DNA of 64,000 bases, from positions 4,030,001 through 4,094,000 of the forward strand of contig NZ_OZ242363.1 of assembly GCF_965208895.1 (NCBI RefSeq), written 5' to 3'. Shown here in pieces: positions 1 through 7,211 of the stretch (within the stretch, counting starts at the first letter, position 1; every line of letters starts with the position of its first letter). This stretch comes from Poriferisodalis sp965208895. GTDB lineage: Bacteria; Actinomycetota; Acidimicrobiia; Acidimicrobiales; Poriferisodalaceae. The position numbers were made by a program, and so were the translations under genes. A model generated the notes under the pieces. The model saw only the letters and a program-made list of their open reading frames with translations, was not told where the DNA came from and did not search any database.

Positions 1-1
1 A

Positions 2-1270
2 GGCCTGCTTGAGGCCTATCGCTCAGTGCGAGCGCACACCGATGCGCTCACCGCACCGCTGAGCGACGAGGATCAGTGCATCCAGACGGTGCCCGACGTG
101 AGCCCCACGAAATGGCACCGGGCGCACGTCACTTGGTTCTTCGAGACCTTCGTGTGCAAGCCGCATCTCGACGGCTATCTCGAGCACGATCCGGCGTTCG
201 GTTTCCTGTTCAACTCCTACTACGAGACCGTCGGCAAGCGACACCCGCGACCCGAGCGAGGCAACCTGTCGCGGCCGTCGTGCGGCGAGGTGTCCGCATA
301 CCGCCGTCATGTCGATGCGGCGATGTGCGAACTGCTCGGTGACGGCGTCGCACCTGAGGTCGCAGACCTGGTGACGCTGGGTCTGCACCACGAGCAGCAG
401 CATCAAGAGCTGATCCTGATGGACATCAAGCATGTGCTGTCGTGCAACCCGGCGTTGTGGCCGGCATACCGCACGCCACCAGCACCGCAGGTGGCCAGCC
501 GGGTGACGCCATGTACGAGCCAGACCCGCTGGGCGAGCTTCGATGGCGGCGAGGCGAGCATCGGCCACGACGGGTGCGGTTTCTCATTCGACAACGAGGT
601 GCCTCGCCACCGGGTGCTGATCGAGCCGTTCCGGCTGGCCGACCGCCCGGTGACCTGTGCACAGTGGCTGGAGTTCATGGCCGACGGCGGCTACGACACG
701 CCGACGCTGTGGCTTTCCGATGGCTGGGGCCAGCGGACGGCCCACGGCTGGGATGCACCGTCGTACTGGCACCTTGGCGACGACGGCTGGCAGGTGTTCA
801 CCCTCGAGGGGCTGAAGTGCGTCGTCGGCGACGAGCCAGTGTGCCACCTGTCGTTCTACGAGGCTGATGCATTTGCTCGCTGGGCAGGCGCCCGGCTTCC
901 CACCGAGTTCGAATGGGAGCACGCTTCGGCAGGCCTGCCCCAAGCTGGGAATATTGGGGCCTGCGCCGGCCTGCATCCAGCCCCGGCGCCCGAGTCGCCG
1001 GCAGCCGGCGCACCGGGGTCGTCGCCGCTCTTGCAGATGTACGGCGACGTCTGGGAGTGGACATCCAGCCCGTACACCCCATACCCCGGCTTTCGTGTCG
1101 CCCCGGGTGCGGTGGGCGAATACAACGGCAAGTTCATGATCAACCAGATGGTGCTGCGCGGCGGCTGCTGTGCAACGCCCGAGGGTCACATCCGTCCCAC
1201 CTATCGCAACTTCTTCCACCCCCACACCCGCTGGCACTTCTCGGGCCTGCGGCTCGCCGCCGACGCCTGA
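2..1270 (+). CDS. egtB: Ergothioneine biosynthesis protein EgtB, 5'-truncated by the window edge
   Basis: EgtB is the non-haem iron sulfoxide synthase that joins hercynine to a thiol (gamma-glutamylcysteine or cysteine) in ergothioneine synthesis. The reading frame is open to the first base of the window, so the true start lies upstream. The N-terminal DinB-like half shows DVSPTKWHRAH, WFFETF and the iron-binding H-x3-H-x-E signature (HHEQQHQE, nt 386-409). The second half is an FGE-sulfatase-type fold with LPTEFEWEHA, GDVWEWTSS and the closing LRGGCCATP...RNFFHP pattern. The stop overlaps the egtD start (TGATG at 1268-1272), so the two genes are translationally coupled. No egtA, egtC or egtE follows; they could be upstream. 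The family assignment is secure. Confidence 0.93.
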   Translation, partial: GLLEAYRSVRAHTDALTAPLSDEDQCIQTVPDVSPTKWHRAHVTWFFETFVCKPHLDGYLEHDPAFGFLFNSYYETVGKRHPRPERGNLSRPSCGEVSAYRRHVDAAMCELLGDGVAPEVADLVTLGLHHEQQHQELILMDIKHVLSCNPALWPAYRTPPAPQVASRVTPCTSQTRWASFDGGEASIGHDGCGFSFDNEVPRHRVLIEPFRLADRPVTCAQWLEFMADGGYDTPTLWLSDGWGQRTAHGWDAPSYWHLGDDGWQVFTLEGLKCVVGDEPVCHLSFYEADAFARWAGARLPTEFEWEHASAGLPQAGNIGACAGLHPAPAPESPAAGAPGSSPLLQMYGDVWEWTSSPYTPYPGFRVAPGAVGEYNGKFMINQMVLRGGCCATPEGHIRPTYRNFFHPHTRWHFSGLRLAADA

Positions 1271-2313
1271 TGATCAGCCCAGACCCCGCAGCGCATCGCT
1301 CAGCGACACCCGTGATCGACAACTGGCTCGAAGCGGGATGGGCAGATCGGGAACTGCGTGCGGATGTCTCGGTGGGCCTGTCGTCGAGCCCCAAGGAACT
1401 GCCGCCCAAGTGGTTTTACGACGATCGCGGCAGCGAGCTGTTCGACCAGATCACCCGCCTCGAGGAGTACTACCCGACGCGCCGGGAGCGGGAGATTCTC
1501 GAACGGGAAGCCGACGCCATCGCTTCGGCCTCGGGGGCCGACTGTCTGGCCGAGCTGGGATCGGGCACCTCGACCAAGACCCGCATCCTGCTCGACGCGT
1601 TCGCGTCCGCCGGTCAGCTCCAACGGTATGTGCCGTTCGACAACAGCGAGGCAACGCTGCGCAATGCTGCTGAGGAACTCGTCGAGGCGTACCCGGGCCT
1701 TCGTGTGCACGGCGTCGTCGGCGACTTCGAGCATCACCTCGGCCGCCTGCCGCTCGACGAGGCGGAGCGACCGCCCGAAGCGCCTCCACGGGCTCCTGCA
1801 ATGGTGATGCTGCTCGGCAGCACGATCGGCAACTTCTCGCCAGCACATCGCCCGGCGTTTCTCGATGCTGTCGCCGGTGCGACGCAGACCGGTGACACCT
1901 TCTTGCTGGGCACAGATCTCGTCAAGGATGCCGACCGTCTCGTCGCGGCCTATGACGACGCGGCAGGCATCACCGCGCAGTTCAATCTCAATGTGCTGTC
2001 GGTGCTCAACCGCCGGCTCGGCGCCGACTTCGACCTCGAAGCATTCGAGCACGAGGCGGTGTTCGATGCCGACAACGAGTGGATCGAGATGCGCTTGCGC
2101 TCGACTCGCGCCCAGCGGGTGCACATCCCTGCGTTGGAGATGACCGTGGAGTTCGCTGCAGGCGAACCGATGCGCACCGAGATCAGCGCCAAGTTTCGCC
2201 CCGAGGGCGTGCGCGCAGAACTCGGCGCCGCCGGTCTCGTCACCCAACGTATGTGGACCGATGCAGAAGGCGACTACGCCCTCACCTTGGCCCGGCGGGT
2301 GCGCCGCGACTGA
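1270..2313 (+). CDS. egtD: L-histidine N-alpha-methyltransferase EgtD
   Basis: EgtD trimethylates histidine with S-adenosylmethionine to make hercynine, the substrate of EgtB. The 347-residue product has the family size. It contains the N-terminal LPPKWFYDDRGSELFDQI motif, the SAM-binding LAELGSGTSTKTRILL loop and YVPFDNSE. The GSTIGNF segment and the C-terminal SAKFRPEG segment also match the family. The ATG at 1270 shares one base with the egtB stop. An open frame continues upstream inside egtB but has no EgtD similarity, so the overlapping ATG is the start. Together with egtB this supplies the two committed steps of ergothioneine synthesis, a cytoplasmic redox-protective thiol common in actinobacteria. 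Confidence 0.95.
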   Translation: MISPDPAAHRSATPVIDNWLEAGWADRELRADVSVGLSSSPKELPPKWFYDDRGSELFDQITRLEEYYPTRREREILEREADAIASASGADCLAELGSGTSTKTRILLDAFASAGQLQRYVPFDNSEATLRNAAEELVEAYPGLRVHGVVGDFEHHLGRLPLDEAERPPEAPPRAPAMVMLLGSTIGNFSPAHRPAFLDAVAGATQTGDTFLLGTDLVKDADRLVAAYDDAAGITAQFNLNVLSVLNRRLGADFDLEAFEHEAVFDADNEWIEMRLRSTRAQRVHIPALEMTVEFAAGEPMRTEISAKFRPEGVRAELGAAGLVTQRMWTDAEGDYALTLARRVRRD

Positions 2314-2332
2314 CCTGCCGGCTTGTCTCCGG

Positions 2333-2437
2333 CTACCAGCCGTTGACGTGGACGAACTGGTCGAACGGCTTGCGGCGGCCGGGCTTGAAGTCGGTGCCGA
2401 CGGTGTGAGCCACCGGCAGCAGAGCCACCTGCCTCCA
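2333..2437 (-). pseudogene. 3'-terminal relic of a nitroreductase-family gene
   Basis: Reading the minus strand from 2437 to the TAG at 2333-2335 gives about 34 residues including VALLPVAHTVGTDFKPG and ending in VHVNGW. This is the recognisable C-terminal tail of actinobacterial nitroreductase-family flavoproteins (a pattern like LLPVAYTxGTDFKPA). An in-frame stop at 2438-2440 closes the fragment 5', and no start codon or FMN-binding part exists. The relic begins 12 bases after the stop of the complete minus-strand gene at 2452, so the rest of the nitroreductase was lost at that junction. The reading is clear, but the family call rests on a short tail. Confidence 0.6.
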
Positions 2438-2451
2438 CTATGAATGGGGTG

Positions 2452-3186
2452 TTAGGCGCCGAGGGCAGCTGCGATGGCAGCCACGCCGTCAGCGAGTGCT
2501 TGAGCCTCGGCCTGGTCAAGAACGGCGTAGATCGGCGTAACGAGGTCGTCGGTGAGGGCCTCGGCGGTTTCCCACTTCGCTCGATGCTCGTCGGTGACCT
2601 CCGAGTCGTTCGACCAGCCGAACATCTCCACGTCATCGGGCCGGCGCACCCGGTGAGCCATCTCGGTCGACAAGCCCGACGCCACGATGGCAACGAGGTG
2701 CAGGCTGCCGCGCAGCTCGCGCAGCACGGCCACGTTCTGGAATGCACGCGCAGCGGGGTCGTCGCCGCGCGGCTCAGACGCGATTGCGGCGAAGAGCGCC
2801 TGTGCGGAACTGTCGGCGAGCCCGGCGTCGATCACCTTGTCGGCGGCGGCATTGAACGCATCGAGGCCTTCGACGCCGTCGAGCTTCGAGGCGCCAAAAG
2901 CGCCCGCGCACTCCATGTAGAGCCGACCGCCGTCTCGCGGCGCCATGGTCTCGCGGGCCGAATTCCAGATCTTCGCGACGAGACCGGGGTTGAAGTAACC
3001 GAAGGCGCTGTGCACGACCGTCGGCTCGACATCACCGAGCACCCCGCCGCGGCCCAGCACGTACAGACGGAAGCCGTCGAGGCCTGCCTCCTTGCCGCGG
3101 GCCAGTGTTCCAGGGTCGAAATAGAACATCGAACCCATCGAAGCGATGGGCGGGCACACCCGTTGGACAAGATCTCGTGTTTCCAT
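2452..3186 (-). CDS. SCO6745-family protein (winged-helix-like, function unknown)
   Basis: The 244-residue product resembles the actinobacterial SCO6745 family, predicted to carry a helix-turn-helix-like fold but with no established role. Recognisable elements are an N-terminal segment with a YFDPGTLARGKEAGL pattern, a central GFYFNPG-like stretch (FGYFNPGLV) and a C-terminal D-x2-TP-IYA region. The start chosen is METRDLV at 3186; six more residues are possible upstream (3204), but the alignment favours the internal ATG. It is convergent with egtD, and a nitroreductase 3' relic lies just beyond its stop. SCO6745 proteins often sit near flavin or F420 enzymes, which fits that relic. Confidence 0.6.
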   Translation of the reverse strand: METRDLVQRVCPPIASMGSMFYFDPGTLARGKEAGLDGFRLYVLGRGGVLGDVEPTVVHSAFGYFNPGLVAKIWNSARETMAPRDGGRLYMECAGAFGASKLDGVEGLDAFNAAADKVIDAGLADSSAQALFAAIASEPRGDDPAARAFQNVAVLRELRGSLHLVAIVASGLSTEMAHRVRRPDDVEMFGWSNDSEVTDEHRAKWETAEALTDDLVTPIYAVLDQAEAQALADGVAAIAAALGA

Positions 3187-3363
3187 AGGGCGACAGTGTG
3201 GCATCGCGAAGCCGGCACCGCTCTGACGGGTCCCCGAGCCGCTGCGCTGCTTGACCGGCCTTCCCGCTGGGACGCGATCTGCGGCCCGCCCTTATTCGCT
3301 GCTCATCGGGCGATGGGGCTCTCCCGCCTCTGGGGTCGGGGCTGCACCAACCGGGCCGCCGCC

Positions 3364-4104
3364 CTATTGCAGGCGGCGGGCGAACAAGTCCAACAGCAGC
3401 TCCCAGTGCCGCTCGGCGGCAGGCTGGTCATACACGGGCCGCTGCGGGAACACGAAGCCGTGGTGGGTGCCGTCCACCCAGTAGGTCTGGGCATCAGTGC
3501 CGGCATCCGCGAAGGCCTTGCAGAGCCGGTCGTAGTGCGCCCGGTCGACGTAGTCGTCGTGCTCGGCGGACATCACCAGCACCTCGCCGCGGATGTCTGG
3601 CGCCCGCAGGTGAGGCGAGTCGCTGGCGTCCACCGCCAGTCGCACACCGTGTATCGAGGCGGCCGCAGTGATCGTGTCGGGATAGTCCGCGGCGAGCCAG
3701 ATCGCCATCGGACCGGTCATGCAGTAGCCGGTGGTGCCGACCCGTTCGATGCTGGCAGCCGGGTCTGCGTCGGCGTAGCGCATCAGGGCTGCAGCATCAC
3801 GTGAGACCATCGCGTTGGACAGGTTGGTCATCAGCTCGAACATGAACTGGCGGCTGGCGGGGTCGTCGCGCTGGACGATGAAGCCCGGGACGTCGCGGTA
3901 GTACAGGTTGGGCAGCAGCACGTAGTACCCGACCGTGGCGATGCGGCGGGCCATGTCGTGCAGTTCTTCACGCTTGCCAGGCGCATCCATCAAGAACAGC
4001 ACCGTGGGGAACGGCCCTGGGCGCCGCTCACTCGGTTCGGGATGCACCACGAACGTGCTCATCTCGCCTTCGCCGGTGTCGATCGACACGTGGTCTTCGA
4101 ACAT
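3364..4104 (-). CDS. Dienelactone hydrolase family protein
   Basis: This is an alpha/beta hydrolase of the dienelactone hydrolase family, cytoplasmic, usually acting on lactones or esters from ring cleavage. The 246-residue length is normal. The nucleophile is cysteine in GYCMTG, as in true dienelactone hydrolases. The acid residue lies in SAEHDDYVD and the histidine in GTHHGFVFP. A strong ribosome-binding site (AAGGAGG) lies before the ATG at 4104. The gene is divergent from the enoyl-CoA hydratase, with a 194-bp shared promoter region. The physiological substrate cannot be read from the sequence; the neighbouring beta-oxidation-type gene suggests aromatic or fatty-acid breakdown. Confidence 0.85.
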   Translation of the reverse strand: MFEDHVSIDTGEGEMSTFVVHPEPSERRPGPFPTVLFLMDAPGKREELHDMARRIATVGYYVLLPNLYYRDVPGFIVQRDDPASRQFMFELMTNLSNAMVSRDAAALMRYADADPAASIERVGTTGYCMTGPMAIWLAADYPDTITAAASIHGVRLAVDASDSPHLRAPDIRGEVLVMSAEHDDYVDRAHYDRLCKAFADAGTDAQTYWVDGTHHGFVFPQRPVYDQPAAERHWELLLDLFARRLQ

Positions 4105-4141
4105 CGCTGCCTCCTTGGGTACGGGCTCTCAGCACTACGGC

Positions 4142-4172
4142 ACTGCGCCTGCCCATCGTGCGCTGGCGCAGT
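4142..4172. promoter_or_regulatory. Inverted repeat in the divergent promoter region
   Basis: Perfect 8-bp arms ACTGCGCC (4142-4149) and GGCGCAGT (4165-4172) are separated by 15 bases. They lie between the divergent dienelactone hydrolase and enoyl-CoA hydratase genes, where a regulator of both could bind. It could equally be an RNA hairpin. Confidence 0.35.
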
Positions 4173-4298
4173 CGCCCCTTGTGTAGTGCGTGCGAGACAG
4201 CAGCGGGGGACTACTGGGCGGTCGGTGCCAGCCGCAGCGGCGTCTTCACGCAGGCGTGCTGCGACCCGCGAATGCCCGGCGGCATACGATCCCGGGCC

Positions 4299-5114
4299 AT
4301 GCAGGCACTGGACTTCGAACCGCAGTACTTCGTCTATGAGGAAATCCGGCCGCGTGTGGCCCGGATCACCATCAACCGGCCCGAGGTGCGCAACGCCATC
4401 AACACGCCGGCGCACAAGGAGTGGTCCGACATCTTGGACCACGCCGCTGCCGACGACGACGTGTGGCTCATGGTCATCACCGGCGTGGGCCGCCAGGCCT
4501 TCTGCGCCGGCCGCGACCTCAAGCATCTGTCGATGATTCGCCAGTCCGACGAGGCCACCCAGGCTGCGGACCGCGAGCTGATGAGCCAGGTGACCCGGCT
4601 GATCGAGCGCTTCGACTATCCCAAGCCGCTGATCGCCCAGGTGAACGGCGTAGCGCTCGGCGGCGGGTTCGAGGTGGCGATGGCGTGCGATCTCGTCGTG
4701 GCGGCCGACCATGCCCAGTTCGGGCTGACCGAGCCGTTGCGCGGCTTGTACGCCGGCGGCGGGGGAGTGCACCGACTGCCGCGCCAGATCCCGATGAAGC
4801 TCGCCATGGAATACCTGCTGACGGCTCGCACCATGAGCGCGCAGCGGGCGCTTGAGCTGGGCATCGTGAACGACGTCGTGCCCTACGACGATCTCGACGC
4901 AGCAACCGATCGGCTGATCGACGACATCATGCGGTGCGCGCCGCTGTCCATCCAGGCCACCAAGCAGGCTGCGATGCGCGGGCTCGACATGCCGCTCGGC
5001 GAGGCCTTCCACCACCCCTACCCGGCTGTCACCCGCCTGATGGCCAGCGAGGACGTCAAGGAGGGCCCCCGAGCCTTCGCCGAGAAACGCCAGCCCAACT
5101 GGCAAGGCCGCTGA
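4299..5114 (+). CDS. Enoyl-CoA hydratase/isomerase family protein
   Basis: A crotonase-fold enzyme of 271 residues. The oxyanion-hole segments are AFCAGRDLKHL and NGVALGGGFE. Both glutamates used by hydratases appear to be present, one in GGGFEVAMACD and one in GLTEPLRGL. The C-terminal part is the usual ALELGIVNDVV followed by a helical tail. This supports a real hydratase, in fatty-acid, amino-acid or aromatic acyl-CoA oxidation, rather than a dead homologue. The ATG at 4299 fits the family start; an ATG 27 bases upstream is also possible. The gene stands alone on the plus strand with a divergent hydrolase behind it. Substrate is unknown. Confidence 0.88.
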   Translation: MQALDFEPQYFVYEEIRPRVARITINRPEVRNAINTPAHKEWSDILDHAAADDDVWLMVITGVGRQAFCAGRDLKHLSMIRQSDEATQAADRELMSQVTRLIERFDYPKPLIAQVNGVALGGGFEVAMACDLVVAADHAQFGLTEPLRGLYAGGGGVHRLPRQIPMKLAMEYLLTARTMSAQRALELGIVNDVVPYDDLDAATDRLIDDIMRCAPLSIQATKQAAMRGLDMPLGEAFHHPYPAVTRLMASEDVKEGPRAFAEKRQPNWQGR

Positions 5115-5201
5115 TCGCGCTGGCGGTGCAAGGCGGGCTTCACGCTTCATCCACGCCGATTGCTCGGCTGAGCAGATTTGCGCAGGAGCGTAAGCGACTG
5201 G

Positions 5202-5240
5202 TAGCGCTGAAATAACGCTACTAGCGCTACTTCAGCGCTA
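5202..5240. promoter_or_regulatory. Operator-like repeats upstream of the toxin-antitoxin pair
   Basis: Perfect inverted arms TAGCGCTGAA (5202-5211) and TTCAGCGCTA (5231-5240) enclose a further palindrome TAGCGCTA (5222-5229). The motif therefore occurs three times in 39 bases, ending 10 bases before the antitoxin ATG. This is the layout expected for autoregulation by a ribbon-helix-helix antitoxin. With no clear ribosome-binding site, the transcript may be leaderless. Confidence 0.6.
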
Positions 5241-5250
5241 GTGTCGCGTC

Positions 5251-5493
5251 ATGGCGACGATTCAGATCAGAAACGTGCCCGACGAGGTGCACGAGACGCT
5301 CCAGCAGCGAGCAGCCGGTGCAGGACAGTCGCTGCAGCAATATATGCTGGAGGCCGTTTGCCGCGAGGCCGAGATGGCGTCTGTGGAGGAACTCCTCGCT
5401 CGCAAGCGCGTTGAAGCGCTCGCGTACGGCGAGATCGAGCTTGACCCCGACATGATCGTGGAAATCATCCGTAGCGATCGTGAGTCGCATTGA
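5251..5493 (+). CDS. FitA/VapB-like ribbon-helix-helix antitoxin
   Basis: An 80-residue protein with an N-terminal ribbon-helix-helix of the FitA/VapB type: MATIQIRNVPDEVHETLQQR is the DNA-binding strand and first helix, followed by AGQSLQQYML. The acidic C-terminal tail (ELDPDMIVEIIRSD) is the part that in this family wraps around and inhibits the PIN toxin. Its last codons overlap the toxin start by 4 bases, giving antitoxin-first coupled translation. The inverted repeats immediately upstream are the likely binding sites for autoregulation. The cognate toxin is the next gene. Confidence 0.85.
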   Translation: MATIQIRNVPDEVHETLQQRAAGAGQSLQQYMLEAVCREAEMASVEELLARKRVEALAYGEIELDPDMIVEIIRSDRESH

Positions 5494-5891
5494 TCGTCGT
5501 CGACGCCAGCGTTGTCGTAACTGCCGTCGGAGCGGTCGGTGAGCATGCTGAGGGCGCCCTGCGGCGCATCGCCCGCGAGACGGCCTGGGCTCCCCATCTC
5601 CTCGATCTCGAAGTCGTGTCGGCGTTGCGTCAGCTGCATCACCGCGACGTACTTTCGGAGGCTGCGGCCGGACGCGCAATGCGGCACTTGGCGAGCTTGC
5701 GAATTCGGCGATTCCCTCACGCACACCTCATCGCTCGCTGCTGGGAACTGCGAGACAATCTGACGATCTACGACGCGTCCTACGTGGCGCTGGCCGAACT
5801 GACCGGAGCGACGCTGCTCACCCGCGATGTCGGCCAGGCCCGCGCCCCAGGAATCAGGTGCGAAGTGGAGCTGTTCGATTCGCTTGCCTAG
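5490..5891 (+). CDS. PIN-domain toxin (VapC/FitB type)
   Basis: A 133-residue PIN-fold ribonuclease toxin. The acidic metal-binding residues can be placed in IVVDASVVV (first Asp), DLEVVSAL (Glu), IYDASYVAL (Asp) and LLTRDVG (Asp). Family members cleave tRNA or rRNA when freed from antitoxin. The start is TTG at 5490, overlapping the antitoxin stop (TTGA); no later start preserves the first catalytic Asp. The length and order match the VapBC/FitAB family. It is followed after 6 bases by a 44-bp palindrome in front of the ATPase operon, so the two modules are adjacent but probably separately controlled. Confidence 0.88.
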   Translation: MIVVDASVVVTAVGAVGEHAEGALRRIARETAWAPHLLDLEVVSALRQLHHRDVLSEAAAGRAMRHLASLRIRRFPHAHLIARCWELRDNLTIYDASYVALAELTGATLLTRDVGQARAPGIRCEVELFDSLA

Positions 5892-5897
5892 AAGTGC

Positions 5898-5941
5898 TTT
5901 GATTACTCACCTGCGCAAATTTACGCAGGTGAGTAATCAAA
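5898..5941. promoter_or_regulatory. Near-perfect 44-bp palindrome before the ATPase/NTPase operon
   Basis: Perfect 18-bp arms run from 5898 to 5915 and from 5924 to 5941 (arm begins TTTGATTACTCACC). The 8-base centre contains AAATTT. It fills most of the 66-bp gap between the PIN toxin stop and the DUF4143 ATPase start. It may be an operator for the downstream operon, a bidirectional terminator, or a structure recognised by the encoded proteins. No U-tract follows, so a simple terminator is less likely. Confidence 0.6.
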
Positions 5942-5957
5942 CAACTAAACTGCCGCT

Positions 5958-7211
5958 ATGCAGCAGTACGAGCGATCACAGGTTGACGTGCTGCTGGAAC
6001 GGCTGGATGAGCCGGTCGAGCGGATCGTGTCGATCTTCGGCCCGCGGCAATGTGGCAAGACGACGATTGTCCGTCAGGCCTTGGCCCAGGTGCCGTACCC
6101 GAGTCGATACGAGGCGGTAGATCAGCCGGGTCAGCCGCTCATCGCACCGGTCGGGCCGGCGGCAGCCGCGGCCCGCGCAGCAGCGGAGCCGCGAGACGCT
6201 GAATGGCTCGTAAAGACATGGCGAGAGTGCGCTGCACAGGCGGTCAGGCTCGGTTCGAAGTATGTGCTGGTGCTCGACGAGGTGCAGAAGATCCCGCAGT
6301 GGTCCGACATCGTCAAAGGACTCTGGGATGCCGACCGGGCGTCGGGATGCCCGCTGCATGTCGTGATTCTCGGCTCGGCACCGATGCGGATGCAGTCCGG
6401 ACTCACCGAGAGCCTGGCGGGTCGATTCGAGTCGATCCGCGCGACCCACTGGTCGTTCAACGAGATGCACGACGCATTCGAGTTTGGATGCGATGAGTTT
6501 GTTTTCTACGGCGGCTACCCGGGCGCAGCCCGTCTTCGGGGCAGTTTCGAACGCTGGAGGGACTACGTCAGGGACGCGCTCATCGAACCGCACCTCGAAC
6601 GAGACATCCTGGAGATGGCTCGAGTTGACAAGCCTGCGCTGCTGCGGCAACTGCTCGAACTGGGCTGTTTGTACTCGGGCCAAGAGCTCTCGTACCGGAA
6701 GATGCGCGGGCAGCTCGAAGATGCGGGCCATGAGTCGACGCTTGCGCGCTACTTGGGTTTCCTGTCCGGTGCCGGTCTGGTCACCGGTCTGTTCAAGCAT
6801 GCTGACAAGCCTGTCCTGCGACGTTCCTCGTCGCCGAAGCTGAATGTCCTCAATACGGCCCTGATGTCGGCCGTCGTCGGCGACAGTTTCGATGATGCCC
6901 GAGCTGACCGCAGTCACTGGGGGAGAGTCGTCGAGAGCGCCGTCGGCGCACACTTGGTCAATTCGGCCTCGTCGGCCATCAATGTCCGTTACTGGCGCGA
7001 CGGCAACGAGGAGGTCGACTTCGTGCTGCAGCGAGGTCCTCACCTCGTGGGTATCGAAGTCAAGGCTGGCCGCCGCCGTCCCCGGCGCTCAAGCATCAAG
7101 TCTTTCGAACACAGATTCTCGGCCGCCCCTTCGCTCGTCGTCGGGGAGACGGGCGTGCCGTTGCAGGAGTTCCTGTCGAAGCCTGCCGAGCACTGGCTGA
7201 GTTCGTCATGA
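5958..7211 (+). CDS. AAA-family ATPase with DUF4143 domain
   Basis: A 417-residue AAA_14/DUF4143 protein. The N-terminal P-loop ATPase has Walker A GPRQCGKTT (residues 28-36) and Walker B VLVLDEVQK (103-111). The region around 120-190 has the GSAPMRM and GRFE sensor-like segments. The C-terminal DUF4143 region carries EEVDF and IEVK (D354, E367-x-K369), the D...ExK pattern of a restriction-endonuclease-like fold, though DUF4143 proteins have no settled function. Its stop overlaps the start of the giant NTPase by 4 bases (ATGA at 7208-7211), so the two are made together. The 44-bp palindrome lies 16 bases upstream. A role as regulator or partner of the giant NTPase is inferred. Confidence 0.85.
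   Translation: MQQYERSQVDVLLERLDEPVERIVSIFGPRQCGKTTIVRQALAQVPYPSRYEAVDQPGQPLIAPVGPAAAAARAAAEPRDAEWLVKTWRECAAQAVRLGSKYVLVLDEVQKIPQWSDIVKGLWDADRASGCPLHVVILGSAPMRMQSGLTESLAGRFESIRATHWSFNEMHDAFEFGCDEFVFYGGYPGAARLRGSFERWRDYVRDALIEPHLERDILEMARVDKPALLRQLLELGCLYSGQELSYRKMRGQLEDAGHESTLARYLGFLSGAGLVTGLFKHADKPVLRRSSSPKLNVLNTALMSAVVGDSFDDARADRSHWGRVVESAVGAHLVNSASSAINVRYWRDGNEEVDFVLQRGPHLVGIEVKAGRRRPRRSSIKSFEHRFSAAPSLVVGETGVPLQEFLSKPAEHWLSSS

Noticed and set aside
913..1269. N-terminal extension of EgtD into egtB
   Set aside because: The frame is open but the translation has no EgtD similarity; the overlapping ATG at 1270 gives the family length.
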